Origin: an uncultured Gammaproteobacteria bacterium
Lineage (GTDB): Bacteria > Pseudomonadota > Gammaproteobacteria > JAADHQ01
Length of the DNA: 64,000 bases
NCBI GenBank assembly: GCA_947258655.1
Contig: CAMYJD010000014.1
Location: forward strand, 1 to 64,000
Reading direction: 5' to 3'
Under the pieces are notes generated by a model. That model was not told where the DNA came from, made no database searches, and saw only the letters and a program-made list of their open reading frames with translations. A program made the position numbers and the translations under genes. Shown piece by piece: positions 28,836-38,810 of the stretch. Every line of letters starts with the position of its first letter. The stretch's first letter is position 1.

Positions 28836-29744
28836 ATGCGAATGGCATTAATAGGTTTAGGTAAAATGGGTGCAAACATGGCTCGCCGCATGATGGACAA
28901 CGGTGTAGAAGTTGTCGGCTATAATCGCGCAACCGAAATCATCGATGAGCTGGCTGCTGAAGGCATGCTTCCCGCAGACTCGATGTTACATGCTGTGCAA
29001 CAGCTTCCGTCTCCAAGGATTGTGTGGCTAATGATCCCCAGTGGTGCTCCGACTGCTAATGCGCTCCAGGAGCTGGCACCGATGCTGGAGGCGGGGGATA
29101 TCGTCATTGATGGTGGTAATTCCAACTATCATGATAGTCAGCAGCATGGTGCGATGCTGGCCAGGCATGATATCGGTTTTATCGATGCCGGTACCTCGGG
29201 TGGAGTCTGGGGCCTGAAAAACGGATATTGCCTGATGGTTGGTGGTGAATCCGAGGTGGTTGCACAAATTGAGCCTATATTGAAGGCATTGGCGCCTGCC
29301 GCGGACAGGGGTTGGGCCCACGTTGGCCCGGTGGGTGCAGGGCACTTTACCAAGATGATCCATAATGGTATAGAGTACGGCATGATGCAGGCCTTTGCGG
29401 AAGGTTTTGCGTTACTGCGCGGCAAAGAGGAGTTTGACCTTGATATGGCACAAATATCGGAATTATGGCGCCATAGCTCGGTCGTGCGTAGCTGGTTGCT
29501 TGACCTGATGGCAGACTTCCTGTCCGAGGATCAGGAGCTCGCAGACATTGAACCGTTTGTGGCCGATTCCGGCGAAGGGCGCTGGACGGTAGTGGAGTCT
29601 GTCGACCAGGGTGTAGCCGCACCGGTCCTGGCGTTGGCCCTGCAAATGCGATTCAGCAGTCAGGATCAGCAGGGTTATGGCAATCGACTGTTATCTATGA
29701 TGCGCAATGCCTTTGGTGGTCATCTGGTCAAGGAAAAAGAATAA
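28836..29744 (+). CDS. gnd: 6-phosphogluconate dehydrogenase, decarboxylating (short GntZ/YqeC type)
   Basis: This enzyme oxidises 6-phosphogluconate to ribulose 5-phosphate. The 302-residue length is that of the short type rather than the 470-residue GndA type. It has the Rossmann motif MALIGLGKMGANMARRM at the start, GNSNYHDS (about 92), DAGTSGGVWGL (about 118-128), and the catalytic Lys in HFTKMIHNGIEYGMMQA (about 172). GGGGGA lies just before ATG 28836; ATG 28830 overlaps it. zwf follows 19 nt later, so both steps of the oxidative pentose phosphate path are co-expressed. Confidence 0.92.
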   Translation: MRMALIGLGKMGANMARRMMDNGVEVVGYNRATEIIDELAAEGMLPADSMLHAVQQLPSPRIVWLMIPSGAPTANALQELAPMLEAGDIVIDGGNSNYHDSQQHGAMLARHDIGFIDAGTSGGVWGLKNGYCLMVGGESEVVAQIEPILKALAPAADRGWAHVGPVGAGHFTKMIHNGIEYGMMQAFAEGFALLRGKEEFDLDMAQISELWRHSSVVRSWLLDLMADFLSEDQELADIEPFVADSGEGRWTVVESVDQGVAAPVLALALQMRFSSQDQQGYGNRLLSMMRNAFGGHLVKEKE

Positions 29745-29763
29745 AACTTAAGGGTGCTATAAT

Positions 29764-31245
29764 ATGACTGAGTCATGTACTTTTGTAATCTTCGGTGCAA
29801 CCGGCAACCTTGCCCGTAACAAGTTATTACCCGCGCTCTATCATTTGCAGGAGGCCAACAGATTACCTGACGGTATGACCATCGTAGGTATGGGGCGAAA
29901 GGATTATTCACGTGAGCAATGGCAGGCTTACGTCAGGGAGTCATTGCAATCCCGTGCACGCGGTTCGTTGAATGAAGAGGTGTTTGCACGGCTGGCAGAG
30001 CGCTTGTATTACCGCAGCGGCGATCTGCATGAACAGCAGACCTATGAAGAAATCGCTGAATTGTTGCAAGGCGATACGCAGTTCAGCCCAAATGTTCTTT
30101 TTTATCTATCCATACCACCGTCTGAATATGTGCGTGTAGGACATTCATTGAGCGCGGCCGGTCTGAACAGTGAGGAGCATGCATGGCGAAGACTGATTAT
30201 CGAGAAGCCATTTGGTTATGATTCCGAAAGCGCCGAGATCCTTGAGCAGGCATTGCACAGGAATTTCAAGGAAAGTCAGATATTCAGGATAGATCACTAC
30301 CTTGGCAAGAGTATGGTTCAAAATGTACTGGTTTTCCGCTTTGCCAATCTGATGCTGGAGCCGTTGTGGAACCGCAACTATATCGACCATATCCAGATAA
30401 CCCATTCAGAAAGCCAGGGAATCGAGGGGCGTGCAGGTTATTATGACGAGGCCGGTGCGCTGCGGGATATGTTGCAGAGTCATCTGCTACAGATGCTGAC
30501 ACTGGTAGCGATGGAGCCGCCACCAGGACTGGATGCAGAGTCTCTGCGTGATGAAAAGGTCAAGGTGCTTAAATCGATACGTCCTATCCCCAAGCATGCG
30601 GTGCATGCACATGCGTTTCGTGCCCAGTATGCCGCCGGTAATATCGATGGAGCCGCACTACCCGGTTATCTTGAGGAAGAGGGTGTCGCGCCGATGAGTA
30701 CGACAGAGACCTTTGCATCACTCAAACTGTATGTCGATAACTGGCGTTGGCGCAACGTGCCCTTTTATTTGCGTACTGGCAAGCGCATGGCACACAACAG
30801 TTCCTTGATCAGTATTCGCTTCAAGCACCCGCCACAACAATTGTTTCGCCAGTCTCAGATAGAACTGCTGAAGCCGAACTGGATTATGCTGGGGATACAG
30901 CCGCACGAATGCGTGCGCATGGAAATGCAGACCAAGAAAAGCGGCCTTGAGTTGCTGACCCAGACCACGCAGCTGGATGCCAGTTACTGTATGGCGTCAG
31001 ACATCAAGATCGATGCCTATGAGGGTCTGTTACTCGATGCCATCGAGGATGATCATTCACTGTTTCTGCGCTATGATGAAATCAAGTGGGCCTGGGAGGT
31101 CATGGATCCGGTGTTAAAGGTATGGTCAATGGAGCGCGACTATATCCATACCTACGCGGCCGGGACCTGGGGGCCACAAGAGGCCAACCGTATATTTGAC
31201 AGGGAAGACCAATACTGGCGCAATACCGTCGAAGAAGAATCCTGA
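29764..31245 (+). CDS. zwf: Glucose-6-phosphate 1-dehydrogenase
   Basis: Zwf oxidises glucose 6-phosphate to 6-phosphogluconolactone with NADP or NAD. The 493-residue protein begins with the dinucleotide fold [22 protein letters not shown], has [13 protein letters not shown] (about 143), and the catalytic signature [13 protein letters not shown] (about 176-188). It also contains [11 protein letters not shown] near 333. It is downstream of gnd by 19 nt; the missing middle enzyme, pgl, is at 35264-35989 on the other strand. Confidence 0.97.
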   Translation: MTESCTFVIFGATGNLARNKLLPALYHLQEANRLPDGMTIVGMGRKDYSREQWQAYVRESLQSRARGSLNEEVFARLAERLYYRSGDLHEQQTYEEIAELLQGDTQFSPNVLFYLSIPPSEYVRVGHSLSAAGLNSEEHAWRRLIIEKPFGYDSESAEILEQALHRNFKESQIFRIDHYLGKSMVQNVLVFRFANLMLEPLWNRNYIDHIQITHSESQGIEGRAGYYDEAGALRDMLQSHLLQMLTLVAMEPPPGLDAESLRDEKVKVLKSIRPIPKHAVHAHAFRAQYAAGNIDGAALPGYLEEEGVAPMSTTETFASLKLYVDNWRWRNVPFYLRTGKRMAHNSSLISIRFKHPPQQLFRQSQIELLKPNWIMLGIQPHECVRMEMQTKKSGLELLTQTTQLDASYCMASDIKIDAYEGLLLDAIEDDHSLFLRYDEIKWAWEVMDPVLKVWSMERDYIHTYAAGTWGPQEANRIFDREDQYWRNTVEEES

Positions 31246-31508
31246 GATGCTCACAGTGTGCATAGCATGTGTGGATGGACGCCGGTATTGAGCTTTTAAG
31301 ACAGGAACGGGTGGTGAGAGCCGCAGGACTGCGCAAATAAAGTATAAAGTATAGTGAAATGGTCAACTTGGCGCCGTTCGTGTGCGCACACATATTGGCC
31401 TGACCAGTCACAAAAACTGTTGTTTAACCGGGTTAAAAGTGCTGCGCGCCAGTGGTAGTGCATGTTATATTAATATATTGAATCCGGTGAAGTCTCGATC
31501 CTGTCAGT

Positions 31509-31537
31509 CTGTCGCTGGTTTATCACTAAATTGTAAT
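31509..31537 (+). promoter_or_regulatory. Pho-box-like repeats before ppk
   Basis: Three 7-bp words in 11-bp phase, CTGTCGC (31509), TTATCAC (31520) and TTGTAAT (31531), each match the PhoB half-site (C/T)TGTCA(T/C) in about 6 of 7 positions. The array ends about 35 nt before the ppk ATG. The rest of the 31246-31571 gap shows no gene. Confidence 0.55.
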
Positions 31538-31571
31538 CTTTTCATGATATCTGTTGATTTTGATTCGAACC

Positions 31572-33674
31572 ATGTCACCTAAAATTGAACAAGCAAGTAT
31601 GCCAGAGAAAAGCAGCGTAGACCTGAAGGCTCCGGAGTTATACCTTAACCGTGAGTTGAGTCTGCTTGAATTTAACCGCCGTGTGCTTGAACAGGCATTG
31701 GAGGAGGAGACGCCACTACTGGAGCGTCTGCGTTTTTTGTGTATTTCCAGTACCAATCTGGATGAATTCTTTGAAATCCGCGTTTCCGGGCTCAAGCACA
31801 AGGCGGAAGCGGGTGTCGCCAACGTCAGCATCGATGGGCGCACTGCCCCGGAGGCGTTGAAGGAAATCCGGGCCAAGGCACTGGAGCTGGTCGATGAACA
31901 GTATCGTATATTAAATGATGTTTTGCTGCCGCAACTGGAACAGGAGAATATCCGCTTCATACGCCGCAGTGACTGGAACAAGGAACAGGCGGAATGGCTA
32001 TATCGCTATTTCCAGGAATCATTGCTGCCGGTGCTGACACCGATGGGACTGGACCCGGCGCATCCATTCCCGCGCATATTAAACAAGAGCCTTTCATTTA
32101 TCATATCCCTGGAAGGCAAGGATGCCTTCGGGCGTAGCTGCGATATGGCCGTCGTGCAGGCACCGCGATCGCTACCTCGCCTGATCAAGATCCCGGAATC
32201 GGTAAACGGTACCGGCAAGCAGGATTTTGTGTTTCTGTCGTCGATCATACATGCCTATGTCGATGAGCTGTTCTATGGCATGAAGGTCAAGGGTTCATTC
32301 CAGTTTCGTGTAACCAGAAACAGCGACCTGTTTGTCGATGAGGAAGAGGTAGATAATCTGTTGCGGGCAATGGAAGGTGAGCTGTTATCCAGGCGCTATG
32401 GGGAAATGGTCAGGCTCGAAATTGACAGCGACTGTCCCGATAGCGTGATCAACTTTCTGCACAAGAATTTCAATATCGAAGAGGATGACACCTACAAGGT
32501 CAATGGTCCGGTGAACCTGAACCGGCTGATGCAATTATGTGATCTGGAAGACAGGCCAGACTTGCGTTTCAAGCCATTCACACCGAGCAAGCCGGCCAAG
32601 TTTTCGGGCAGTAATATCTTTTCGGTGTTGCGTCGCCAGGACATCCTGTTATTACATCCGTTCGAATCCTTCGTTCCTGTCGTGGATTTCCTGCGTCGTG
32701 CGGCGTCCGATGAAAATGTGCTCGTGATCAAGCAGACCCTGTATCGTACAGGACCTAAATCCAGCATCGTCGATGCATTGGTCGATGCCGCACGTTCGGG
32801 TATAGAGGTGTCAGTTGTTATAGAGCTGCGCGCGCGTTTCGACGAAGCCGATAATATCGCCCTGGCCAATAGATTGCAGGAGGCGGGTGCCCATGTTGTC
32901 TATGGTGTTGTCGGTTACAAGACGCATGCAAAACTGGCGCTGGTTGTCCGCCGTGAAGGTAAGCTGCTGCGAAATTATGTGCATCTTGGAACCGGTAATT
33001 ATCATCCGGGCACAACGCGCTTCTATACTGACTATGGTCTGTTTACCAGTGATGCGCAGATTGGTGAGGATGTGCATAAGGTGTTCATGCAATTGACCAG
33101 CCTGGGCAAGGTATCCAAATTACACAAGTTACTGCAATCACCGTTTACACTGCATACGGCCATGTTGAAGAAGATCGACCGTGAAACCGAACATGCGCTC
33201 AAGGGTAAACCGGCACGGATCATGGCCAAGATGAATGCTTTGACCGAGGTAAAGATTATTCAGGCCCTTTACCGGGCATCCATGGCAGGTGTGAAAATTG
33301 ACCTTGTTGTACGTGGTGTCTGTTGTCTGCGTCCGGGTATCGAGGGGGTCTCCGAAAACATCAGTGTGCGCTCCATTATCGGCCGTTTTCTCGAACATAC
33401 GCGTGTGTTCTATTTTCAGAACGGGGACAATCCGGAGGTGTATTGTGCCAGTGCCGACTGGATGGAGCGAAATCTGTTGCAACGTGTCGAAGTCTGTTTC
33501 CCGGTGCAGACCAAGCGTATCAGTAACCTTATCACCAAGCACCTGCAATACTACCTGAAAGACAATACCCAGAGCTGGTTATTGATGGCGGATGGTAATT
33601 ACCGTCGTTTCACCGATGACAAACCTCCCTTCTGTGCGCAGATGCAATTACTCGAGGATCTGGCCAAGCATTGA
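31572..33674 (+). CDS. ppk1: Polyphosphate kinase 1
   Basis: PPK1 makes inorganic polyphosphate from ATP. The 700-residue protein starts with the family N domain (LYLNRELSLLEFNRRVLEQA and LRFLCISSTNLDEFFEIRVSGL). It has a head domain and then two PLD-like domains. The phosphorylated His region is KTHAKLALVVRREGK with YVHLGTGNYHPGT (about 450-470). A second catalytic segment is VCCLRPGIEGVSENI (about 583). ATG 31572 fits the family; TTG 31554 is an in-frame alternative. Pho-box-like repeats lie upstream. It converges with ppx, leaving 12 nt between them. Confidence 0.96.
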   Translation: MSPKIEQASMPEKSSVDLKAPELYLNRELSLLEFNRRVLEQALEEETPLLERLRFLCISSTNLDEFFEIRVSGLKHKAEAGVANVSIDGRTAPEALKEIRAKALELVDEQYRILNDVLLPQLEQENIRFIRRSDWNKEQAEWLYRYFQESLLPVLTPMGLDPAHPFPRILNKSLSFIISLEGKDAFGRSCDMAVVQAPRSLPRLIKIPESVNGTGKQDFVFLSSIIHAYVDELFYGMKVKGSFQFRVTRNSDLFVDEEEVDNLLRAMEGELLSRRYGEMVRLEIDSDCPDSVINFLHKNFNIEEDDTYKVNGPVNLNRLMQLCDLEDRPDLRFKPFTPSKPAKFSGSNIFSVLRRQDILLLHPFESFVPVVDFLRRAASDENVLVIKQTLYRTGPKSSIVDALVDAARSGIEVSVVIELRARFDEADNIALANRLQEAGAHVVYGVVGYKTHAKLALVVRREGKLLRNYVHLGTGNYHPGTTRFYTDYGLFTSDAQIGEDVHKVFMQLTSLGKVSKLHKLLQSPFTLHTAMLKKIDRETEHALKGKPARIMAKMNALTEVKIIQALYRASMAGVKIDLVVRGVCCLRPGIEGVSENISVRSIIGRFLEHTRVFYFQNGDNPEVYCASADWMERNLLQRVEVCFPVQTKRISNLITKHLQYYLKDNTQSWLLMADGNYRRFTDDKPPFCAQMQLLEDLAKH

Positions 33675-33686
33675 TCGCGCTACCAA

Positions 33687-35177
33687 TTAATTGATTGATA
33701 GCTGGTAGCCGGCCTTGTTCAGATAGTTGATTTCAGATTCAAGATCACTCTGCGTGAGTGGGTGTTGTTGTAGCCAGTCATCTTCAAAAGACAGGCGTAT
33801 GGATTTTTTCTCTGCCGATATGTGCGGTACTGGTGGCGGACTATCGGCGCGGCTCCTGTTCAGTAAAACAGACAGTCGCAGCAGGACAACCAGGCGTTTT
33901 CCCATTTTCCTGTTTATCGGATCAAAATCATCAAACAGCTCCATATGCAATGAGCGCCGGTGTAGTTGTATCAGGGCTGCAAGCAGCTTCTGGTCCTGTC
34001 TTGAGAAGCCCATCAGGTCGGCCTGTCCCACCATATAGGCGCCGTGTACATAATACTGGCTATGGGCGATGCACAGCCCCACTTCGTGCAGGCGCGCTGC
34101 CCACTGCAGATGTTTTTCTGCTTCTTCGATCTTGTCTTTATTACACCAGTCCTGACTGACTTGCCTGAACAGCTGCATGGCTACATGTTTAACGCGTTCA
34201 CTATGGGCGTGGTCTATAACAAAGCGTTGAGCAAAGGTTTCGACACTTTCCGAGCGCGAATCGTTGTTTTCATCACGGCCAACCAGGTCATAGAGAATGC
34301 CTTCACGCAGGGCACCATCGGAAACGGCCATTCTCTTGATGTCAAATGCCTCGAAAATGGCATTCAGTACAATGGCGCCGCCGATAATGACGGGTTTGCG
34401 TTCGGTTTTCAGGCCTTTTAGCGAGATGTCATTGATATTTCCGGCTTGCAGTATCTTGTCGAGAATGTTCGCGAGTGCCTTGCCGGTAATGCCGTAGTCG
34501 GTAAAACCCTCTTCGACGGCGATGCTACGCAGTGCACGTGCGGTACCGGAAGCCCCTATGGCATCCTCCCAGCCAAGCTTTTTATAGGCCTTGATATGGG
34601 GTTCCAGTTCCATCATCGCATGCATCCTGGCTTTATCGAGTTTTTTGCGATTGATGCTGCCGCTGGCAAAAAATTTCTTGGTCATGCTGACGCAGCCCAT
34701 GTAAAGACTCTCCATCATTATGGGCTGGTAGCGTTCGCCAATAATGATTTCGGTACTGCCGCCGCCGATGTCGATGACCAGACGTTGGCCTTTGTCGGTG
34801 TCGACATTATGGGACACACCTGAATAGATCAGGCGGGCTTCCTCCATGCCGGAGATAATTTCAATCGGGTGGCCAAGCAGGGCTTCGGCCTTGCGCATAA
34901 ACTCTGCGGAATTGCGTGCTTGCCGGAGCGTGTTGGTGCCAACGATGCGGACTACATCCGCATGCAGATGCCTGATTCTTTCGCCGAAGCGGGACAGGCA
35001 GTCGAGCGCTTTTTGCATGGCTTCGGGAGTGATATTCTTGTGCTCATCCAGTCCCGAGGCCAACCTGACCATTTCACGTATTTTATCGAGAATGATAATC
35101 TGTCCCGATTTATGCTGGCCGACAATCATATGAAAACTGTTCGAGCCCAGATCGATCGCTGCAAATATATTGTGCAT
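33687..35177 (-). CDS. ppx: Exopolyphosphatase (Ppx/GppA family)
   Basis: Ppx degrades polyphosphate from its ends; the related GppA acts on pppGpp. The 496-residue protein has the acetate/HSP70-like ATPase fold: FAAIDLGSNSFHMIVG at the start, GTNTLRQARN (about 94), a catalytic Glu in SGMEEARLIYSGV (about 118-126) and VIDIGGGSTEIIIG (about 143). The C-terminal HD-like domain reads HLQWAARLHEVGLCIAHSQYYVHGAY. It converges on ppk1, unlike the ppk-ppx operon of E. coli, and an inverted repeat GCTACCA/TGGTAGC spans the gap. Confidence 0.93.
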   Translation of the reverse strand: MHNIFAAIDLGSNSFHMIVGQHKSGQIIILDKIREMVRLASGLDEHKNITPEAMQKALDCLSRFGERIRHLHADVVRIVGTNTLRQARNSAEFMRKAEALLGHPIEIISGMEEARLIYSGVSHNVDTDKGQRLVIDIGGGSTEIIIGERYQPIMMESLYMGCVSMTKKFFASGSINRKKLDKARMHAMMELEPHIKAYKKLGWEDAIGASGTARALRSIAVEEGFTDYGITGKALANILDKILQAGNINDISLKGLKTERKPVIIGGAIVLNAIFEAFDIKRMAVSDGALREGILYDLVGRDENNDSRSESVETFAQRFVIDHAHSERVKHVAMQLFRQVSQDWCNKDKIEEAEKHLQWAARLHEVGLCIAHSQYYVHGAYMVGQADLMGFSRQDQKLLAALIQLHRRSLHMELFDDFDPINRKMGKRLVVLLRLSVLLNRSRADSPPPVPHISAEKKSIRLSFEDDWLQQHPLTQSDLESEINYLNKAGYQLSIN

Positions 35178-35263
35178 GTATTATCTGTCTACTTATACTT
35201 ATTTCTGCTCACTGTAACAGAAATCATGTTGTCTGTATCGGTCCTTGAATAACAATTATTCTG

Positions 35264-35989
35264 TTAGGTATCACTACTATGGGGGCAGGCATCCCGGTCC
35301 AGGTGCCAGATCAACTGTCCCTTCGGACGTACTCTCGTTAGCGGGTATACCTCCGGCTTATCACCCCTTAATATTTCCTCTACAATAGCCGCCTTGCCCT
35401 CGCCCTGTGCCAGAACAATGACACGTTTGCTACGATTAATGCAAGGATAGGTCAGGCTGATTCTCCATGCAGCAAGCTTGTCGACATAGACGGCGGCAAC
35501 ATCTTTCTGTTGTTCGCTCAGGATGTCAGTGCCGGGAAATAATGATGCGGTATGGCCGTCCGCACCCATACCCAGTAACACAAGATCCAGCGAGGGCGTG
35601 GCAGCTAGTTGCTGCTGGTATTTATCGGCGCAGTCCTGTGCCTGTGCGCAGTCTGTGGGGATCGGGTGAACGTTATCGGCGGGAACAGGTGCACGGTCAA
35701 ACAATGCCTGTTTCGCCATGGCATAATTACTGTCGCTATGGTCATGTGCTACCATGCGTTCATCACCGAAATAGAACTGGCAAGATTTCCAGGGCATTTG
35801 CTCTGCTAATGGCTGGCTGGACAATTGCTGGTAAAGGCGTTGTGGTGTGGAGCCGCCGGCCAGGGCAATGCTGAACAGACCACGTAATTTGACGCATTCG
35901 TTGGCATATTCGACAATATTCTGTGCACATTCCAGAAAAAGCCGGTCTGGATCTGGCGAGATAAGCAACTGGTCGGGTTTATAAGGCAT
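35264..35989 (-). CDS. pgl: 6-phosphogluconolactonase
   Basis: Pgl hydrolyses 6-phosphogluconolactone between Zwf and Gnd. The 241-residue protein has the glucosamine-6-phosphate isomerase-like fold with the DevB/Pgl landmarks ALAGGSTPQRLYQQL (about 42-56), FYFGDERMVAHDHSDSNY (about 72-89) and LLGMGADGHTASLFPG (about 136-151), including the catalytic His. The next gene downstream is ppx, 86 nt away. It is divergent from mpl across 134 bp. Confidence 0.94.
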   Translation of the reverse strand: MPYKPDQLLISPDPDRLFLECAQNIVEYANECVKLRGLFSIALAGGSTPQRLYQQLSSQPLAEQMPWKSCQFYFGDERMVAHDHSDSNYAMAKQALFDRAPVPADNVHPIPTDCAQAQDCADKYQQQLAATPSLDLVLLGMGADGHTASLFPGTDILSEQQKDVAAVYVDKLAAWRISLTYPCINRSKRVIVLAQGEGKAAIVEEILRGDKPEVYPLTRVRPKGQLIWHLDRDACPHSSDT

Positions 35990-36123
35990 GCAGTCAATGT
36001 CTCGTACTGGGATATTCAGCTTAACATAAACAAGGCTGTTGCCGTGGTCAAGCGTTTGCTATATTCGCGGCTTTCAGAGCAACAATAGCTTGCGAGTGAA
36101 AATTAATTTTAACCGGGTAATCA

Positions 36124-37491
36124 ATGCATATTCATATACTAGGTATTTGCGGTACGTTCATGGGCGGCGTCGCCCTGCTTGCAAGACAGGCCGGGCATCA
36201 GGTCAGTGGTTCCGACCTGAATGTTTACCCACCCATGAGTACACAGTTGCAGGAACAGGGTATAGAGCTGATGGAAGGCTATTCCCCGGACCATCTGCGC
36301 AGTAACCCGGACATGGTCGTGGTCGGTAACGTCATGAGTCGGGGGAATCCGCTGCTTGAAGCGGTGTTGAATAAGGGCCTGCCTTATACATCGGGCCCGC
36401 AATGGCTGCATGAATATGTTCTTGGGGAGCGTTGGGTACTGGCGGTTGCCGGTACGCACGGCAAGACATCAACCAGCAGTATGCTGGCGTGGATTCTGGA
36501 ATATGCCGGCATGCAGCCAGGATATCTGATCGGCGGCATACCGAGAAATTTTGGCCTGTCGGCACGTTTTGGCGAATCCCCTTTTTTTGTCGTCGAGGCG
36601 GACGAATACGATACCGCTTTTTTTGACAAGCGTTCAAAGTTTGTGCATTACCATCCGCGTACCCTGATTGCCAATAATCTTGAGTTTGATCATGCAGATA
36701 TATTCGACGACCTGAAGTCCATTCAACGTCAGTTTCATCACCTGCTGCGCACCGTCCCCGGTGAGGGAAAAATTATCTGCAATGGTGAAAGCGAAGCGCT
36801 GGACGAGGTATTAAAGATGGGTTGCTGGACGCCGATCGAACGCTTTTACAGTACGATCGATGCGGTGAGCGGTTGGCAGGCCCGCCATATCAGCGCAGAC
36901 GGCGCCAGTTTCGAAGTGTATTATGACAACAGCTTGCAGGGAACTTTAAACTGGAGTCAACTCGGCAGACACAATGTCAGTAATGCGCTGGCGGCGATAG
37001 CTGCAGCCCGACATGCCGGTGTACCGGTTGCGGTATCGTTACGCGCACTGACAGAGTATACCGGTGTCAAGCGCAGACTCGAGCTGCGTGCCGAGTACAA
37101 GGGCATACGCCTTTACGATGACTTTGCCCATCATCCAACCGCGATAGAGACAACCCTGGCAGGTATGCGTGGGCACGTAGGCGATAAGCGGATATGGGTA
37201 TTACTCGAGCCGCGTTCCAATACAATGCGTATGGGTATACATAAACAGCAGCTGGCTGCATCGCTTCGAAGTGCTGATAAGGTCTGTCTTTACCAGCCCG
37301 AGGACATGGAGTGGGACCTGGCCCAGGTGGCCAGTGAACTGGGTGACAGGGCTGGCGTCTATACAGATGCCGATGACATCGTCGAGACATTACGTCAACA
37401 GCTCAAACCGGGCGATCATGTTGTTGTTATGAGTAACGGCAGCTTTGCCGGTATCCACCTGAAACTTGAAAACATGTTGAAACTGCTATAG
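36124..37491 (+). CDS. mpl: Murein peptide ligase Mpl
   Basis: Mpl joins recycled L-Ala-gamma-D-Glu-meso-DAP tripeptide to UDP-MurNAc. The 455-residue protein is a Mur ligase: HIHILGICGTFMGGVALLA at the start, the ATP loop AGTHGKTSTSS (about 113-123), EADEYDTAFFDKRSKF (about 158-173), NNLEFDHADIF (about 188) and the C-terminal LYDDFAHHPTAIETT (about 335). The GTF rather than GTAMGG at the N-terminus is typical of Mpl. AmpD, which supplies this tripeptide path, is encoded at 61.9 kb. Confidence 0.96.
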   Translation: MHIHILGICGTFMGGVALLARQAGHQVSGSDLNVYPPMSTQLQEQGIELMEGYSPDHLRSNPDMVVVGNVMSRGNPLLEAVLNKGLPYTSGPQWLHEYVLGERWVLAVAGTHGKTSTSSMLAWILEYAGMQPGYLIGGIPRNFGLSARFGESPFFVVEADEYDTAFFDKRSKFVHYHPRTLIANNLEFDHADIFDDLKSIQRQFHHLLRTVPGEGKIICNGESEALDEVLKMGCWTPIERFYSTIDAVSGWQARHISADGASFEVYYDNSLQGTLNWSQLGRHNVSNALAAIAAARHAGVPVAVSLRALTEYTGVKRRLELRAEYKGIRLYDDFAHHPTAIETTLAGMRGHVGDKRIWVLLEPRSNTMRMGIHKQQLAASLRSADKVCLYQPEDMEWDLAQVASELGDRAGVYTDADDIVETLRQQLKPGDHVVVMSNGSFAGIHLKLENMLKLL

Positions 37492-37565
37492 TAAAGAGGG
37501 GTGGGATAATCACAAACATCCACGCATTATTGCCCGCTGGCATTAGCTGAAAGTAACTGAATACT

Positions 37566-38183
37566 ATGAAATACAAGCCCGCCAATATCTGTTTAGCCAT
37601 AACCGGTGCGTCAGGGATTCAATATGCGTTGCGCCTGTTGCAATGTCTGGTGGATGCACGAGAATCCGTTTATCTGCTGGTTTCTGCTCCGGCGCAAATT
37701 GTTGTCGACATGGAGACCGATTTGCAGTTACCGGCACGTCCGCGAGATATGCAGAAATATCTGACGTCACTGTATGGTGCAGACGATGATCAGATCCAGG
37801 TCTTTGGCAAGGAGGAGTGGACAGCACCGGTGGCCAGTGGCAGTGGAGCGCCCGAAGCCATGGTGGTATGCCCGTGCACTACCGGCACACTGTCTGCAAT
37901 AGCCTGTGGCAGCAGTAATAATCTGATCGAACGAGCTGCAGATGTCGTGTTAAAAGAGCGCAAAAAACTGATCCTGGTGCCACGGGAATCGCCGTTTTCA
38001 GAGATTCATCTGGAGAATATGTTGAAACTGGCTCGTATTGGCGCGATTATTATGCCACCGAACCCCGGATTTTATTATCAGCCGAAGAAGGTGCAGGATA
38101 TTATCGATTTTGTCGTTGCGCGCATTCTCGATCACCTGGGTGTGGAGCATCAATTATTACCACGCTGGGGTATCGACGAATAG
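37566..38183 (+). CDS. ubiX: Flavin prenyltransferase UbiX
   Basis: UbiX makes prenylated FMN, the cofactor of the UbiD decarboxylase in ubiquinone synthesis. The 205-residue flavoprotein has ICLAITGASGIQYALRLLQ (FMN-binding, about 8-26), VCPCTTGTLSAIACGSSNNLIERAADVVLKE split over about 100-130, LVPRESPFSEIHLENML (about 138) and ILDHLGVEH near the end. It follows mpl by 74 nt and precedes the LON-domain gene by 28 nt, probably one operon. Confidence 0.95.
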   Translation: MKYKPANICLAITGASGIQYALRLLQCLVDARESVYLLVSAPAQIVVDMETDLQLPARPRDMQKYLTSLYGADDDQIQVFGKEEWTAPVASGSGAPEAMVVCPCTTGTLSAIACGSSNNLIERAADVVLKERKKLILVPRESPFSEIHLENMLKLARIGAIIMPPNPGFYYQPKKVQDIIDFVVARILDHLGVEHQLLPRWGIDE

Positions 38184-38211
38184 ATCAATATATGTCCAGG
38201 CCCATGATGCG

Positions 38212-38799
38212 ATGAAGACTATCCAGCTGCCATTATTTCCGTTGCATACCGTGTTGTTCCCGGGTGGGCCGCTACCCCTGAGAATTTTTGAAACACGTTA
38301 TCTGGACATGGTCAGCCAGTGTCTGCGCAATGATAGTGGCTTTGGTGTGTGTATGATCAGGCATGGTCGGGAGGTGGGTGAGCCTGCCAGTACCGAAGAG
38401 ACGGGCGTGGTTGCGCGCATTACTGACTGGCATCAGCGCCACGATGGACTGCTCGGTATTACCGCGATAGGCCAACAAAGGTTCAGGATCGCTTCGGTGC
38501 GTGTGCAAGCCAATCAACTGGCAGTCGCCAAGGTGGAATTGCTGGGTAATGATTCGTCGATTGAATTACCGGACCGGTATTTGCCACTCGTCGATATGTT
38601 GATGCGTTTGATCGACTCTGCAGGGCATCATTATGCCAACCTGCCACGTCACTATGCCGATGCCAACTGGGTGTCATACCGGCTGGTGGAATTACTGCCG
38701 ATTGAGATGAAGCAGAAGCAGCTCTTTCTGGAAATGGAAGATCCTCTGGCAAGACTGGAAGAGCTCTACCAGATGCTGGAAGGGATGCAGGTTGTTTGA
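38212..38799 (+). CDS. LON substrate-binding-domain protein
   Basis: The 195-residue protein consists of the N-terminal LON (PUA-like) domain alone: IQLPLFPLHTVLFPGGPLPLRIFETRYLDMVSQCL at its start (given here as family pattern over about residues 3-37), FGVCMIRHGREVG and a helical C-terminal half (LPIEMKQKQLFLEMEDPLARLEELYQML). No ATPase or protease part is present. Such stand-alone proteins are common in proteobacteria and poorly understood. ATG 38212 is the family start; the open frame extends upstream inside ubiX without support. Confidence 0.88.
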   Translation: MKTIQLPLFPLHTVLFPGGPLPLRIFETRYLDMVSQCLRNDSGFGVCMIRHGREVGEPASTEETGVVARITDWHQRHDGLLGITAIGQQRFRIASVRVQANQLAVAKVELLGNDSSIELPDRYLPLVDMLMRLIDSAGHHYANLPRHYADANWVSYRLVELLPIEMKQKQLFLEMEDPLARLEELYQMLEGMQVV

Positions 38800-38810
38800 G
38801 TAACAACAGG

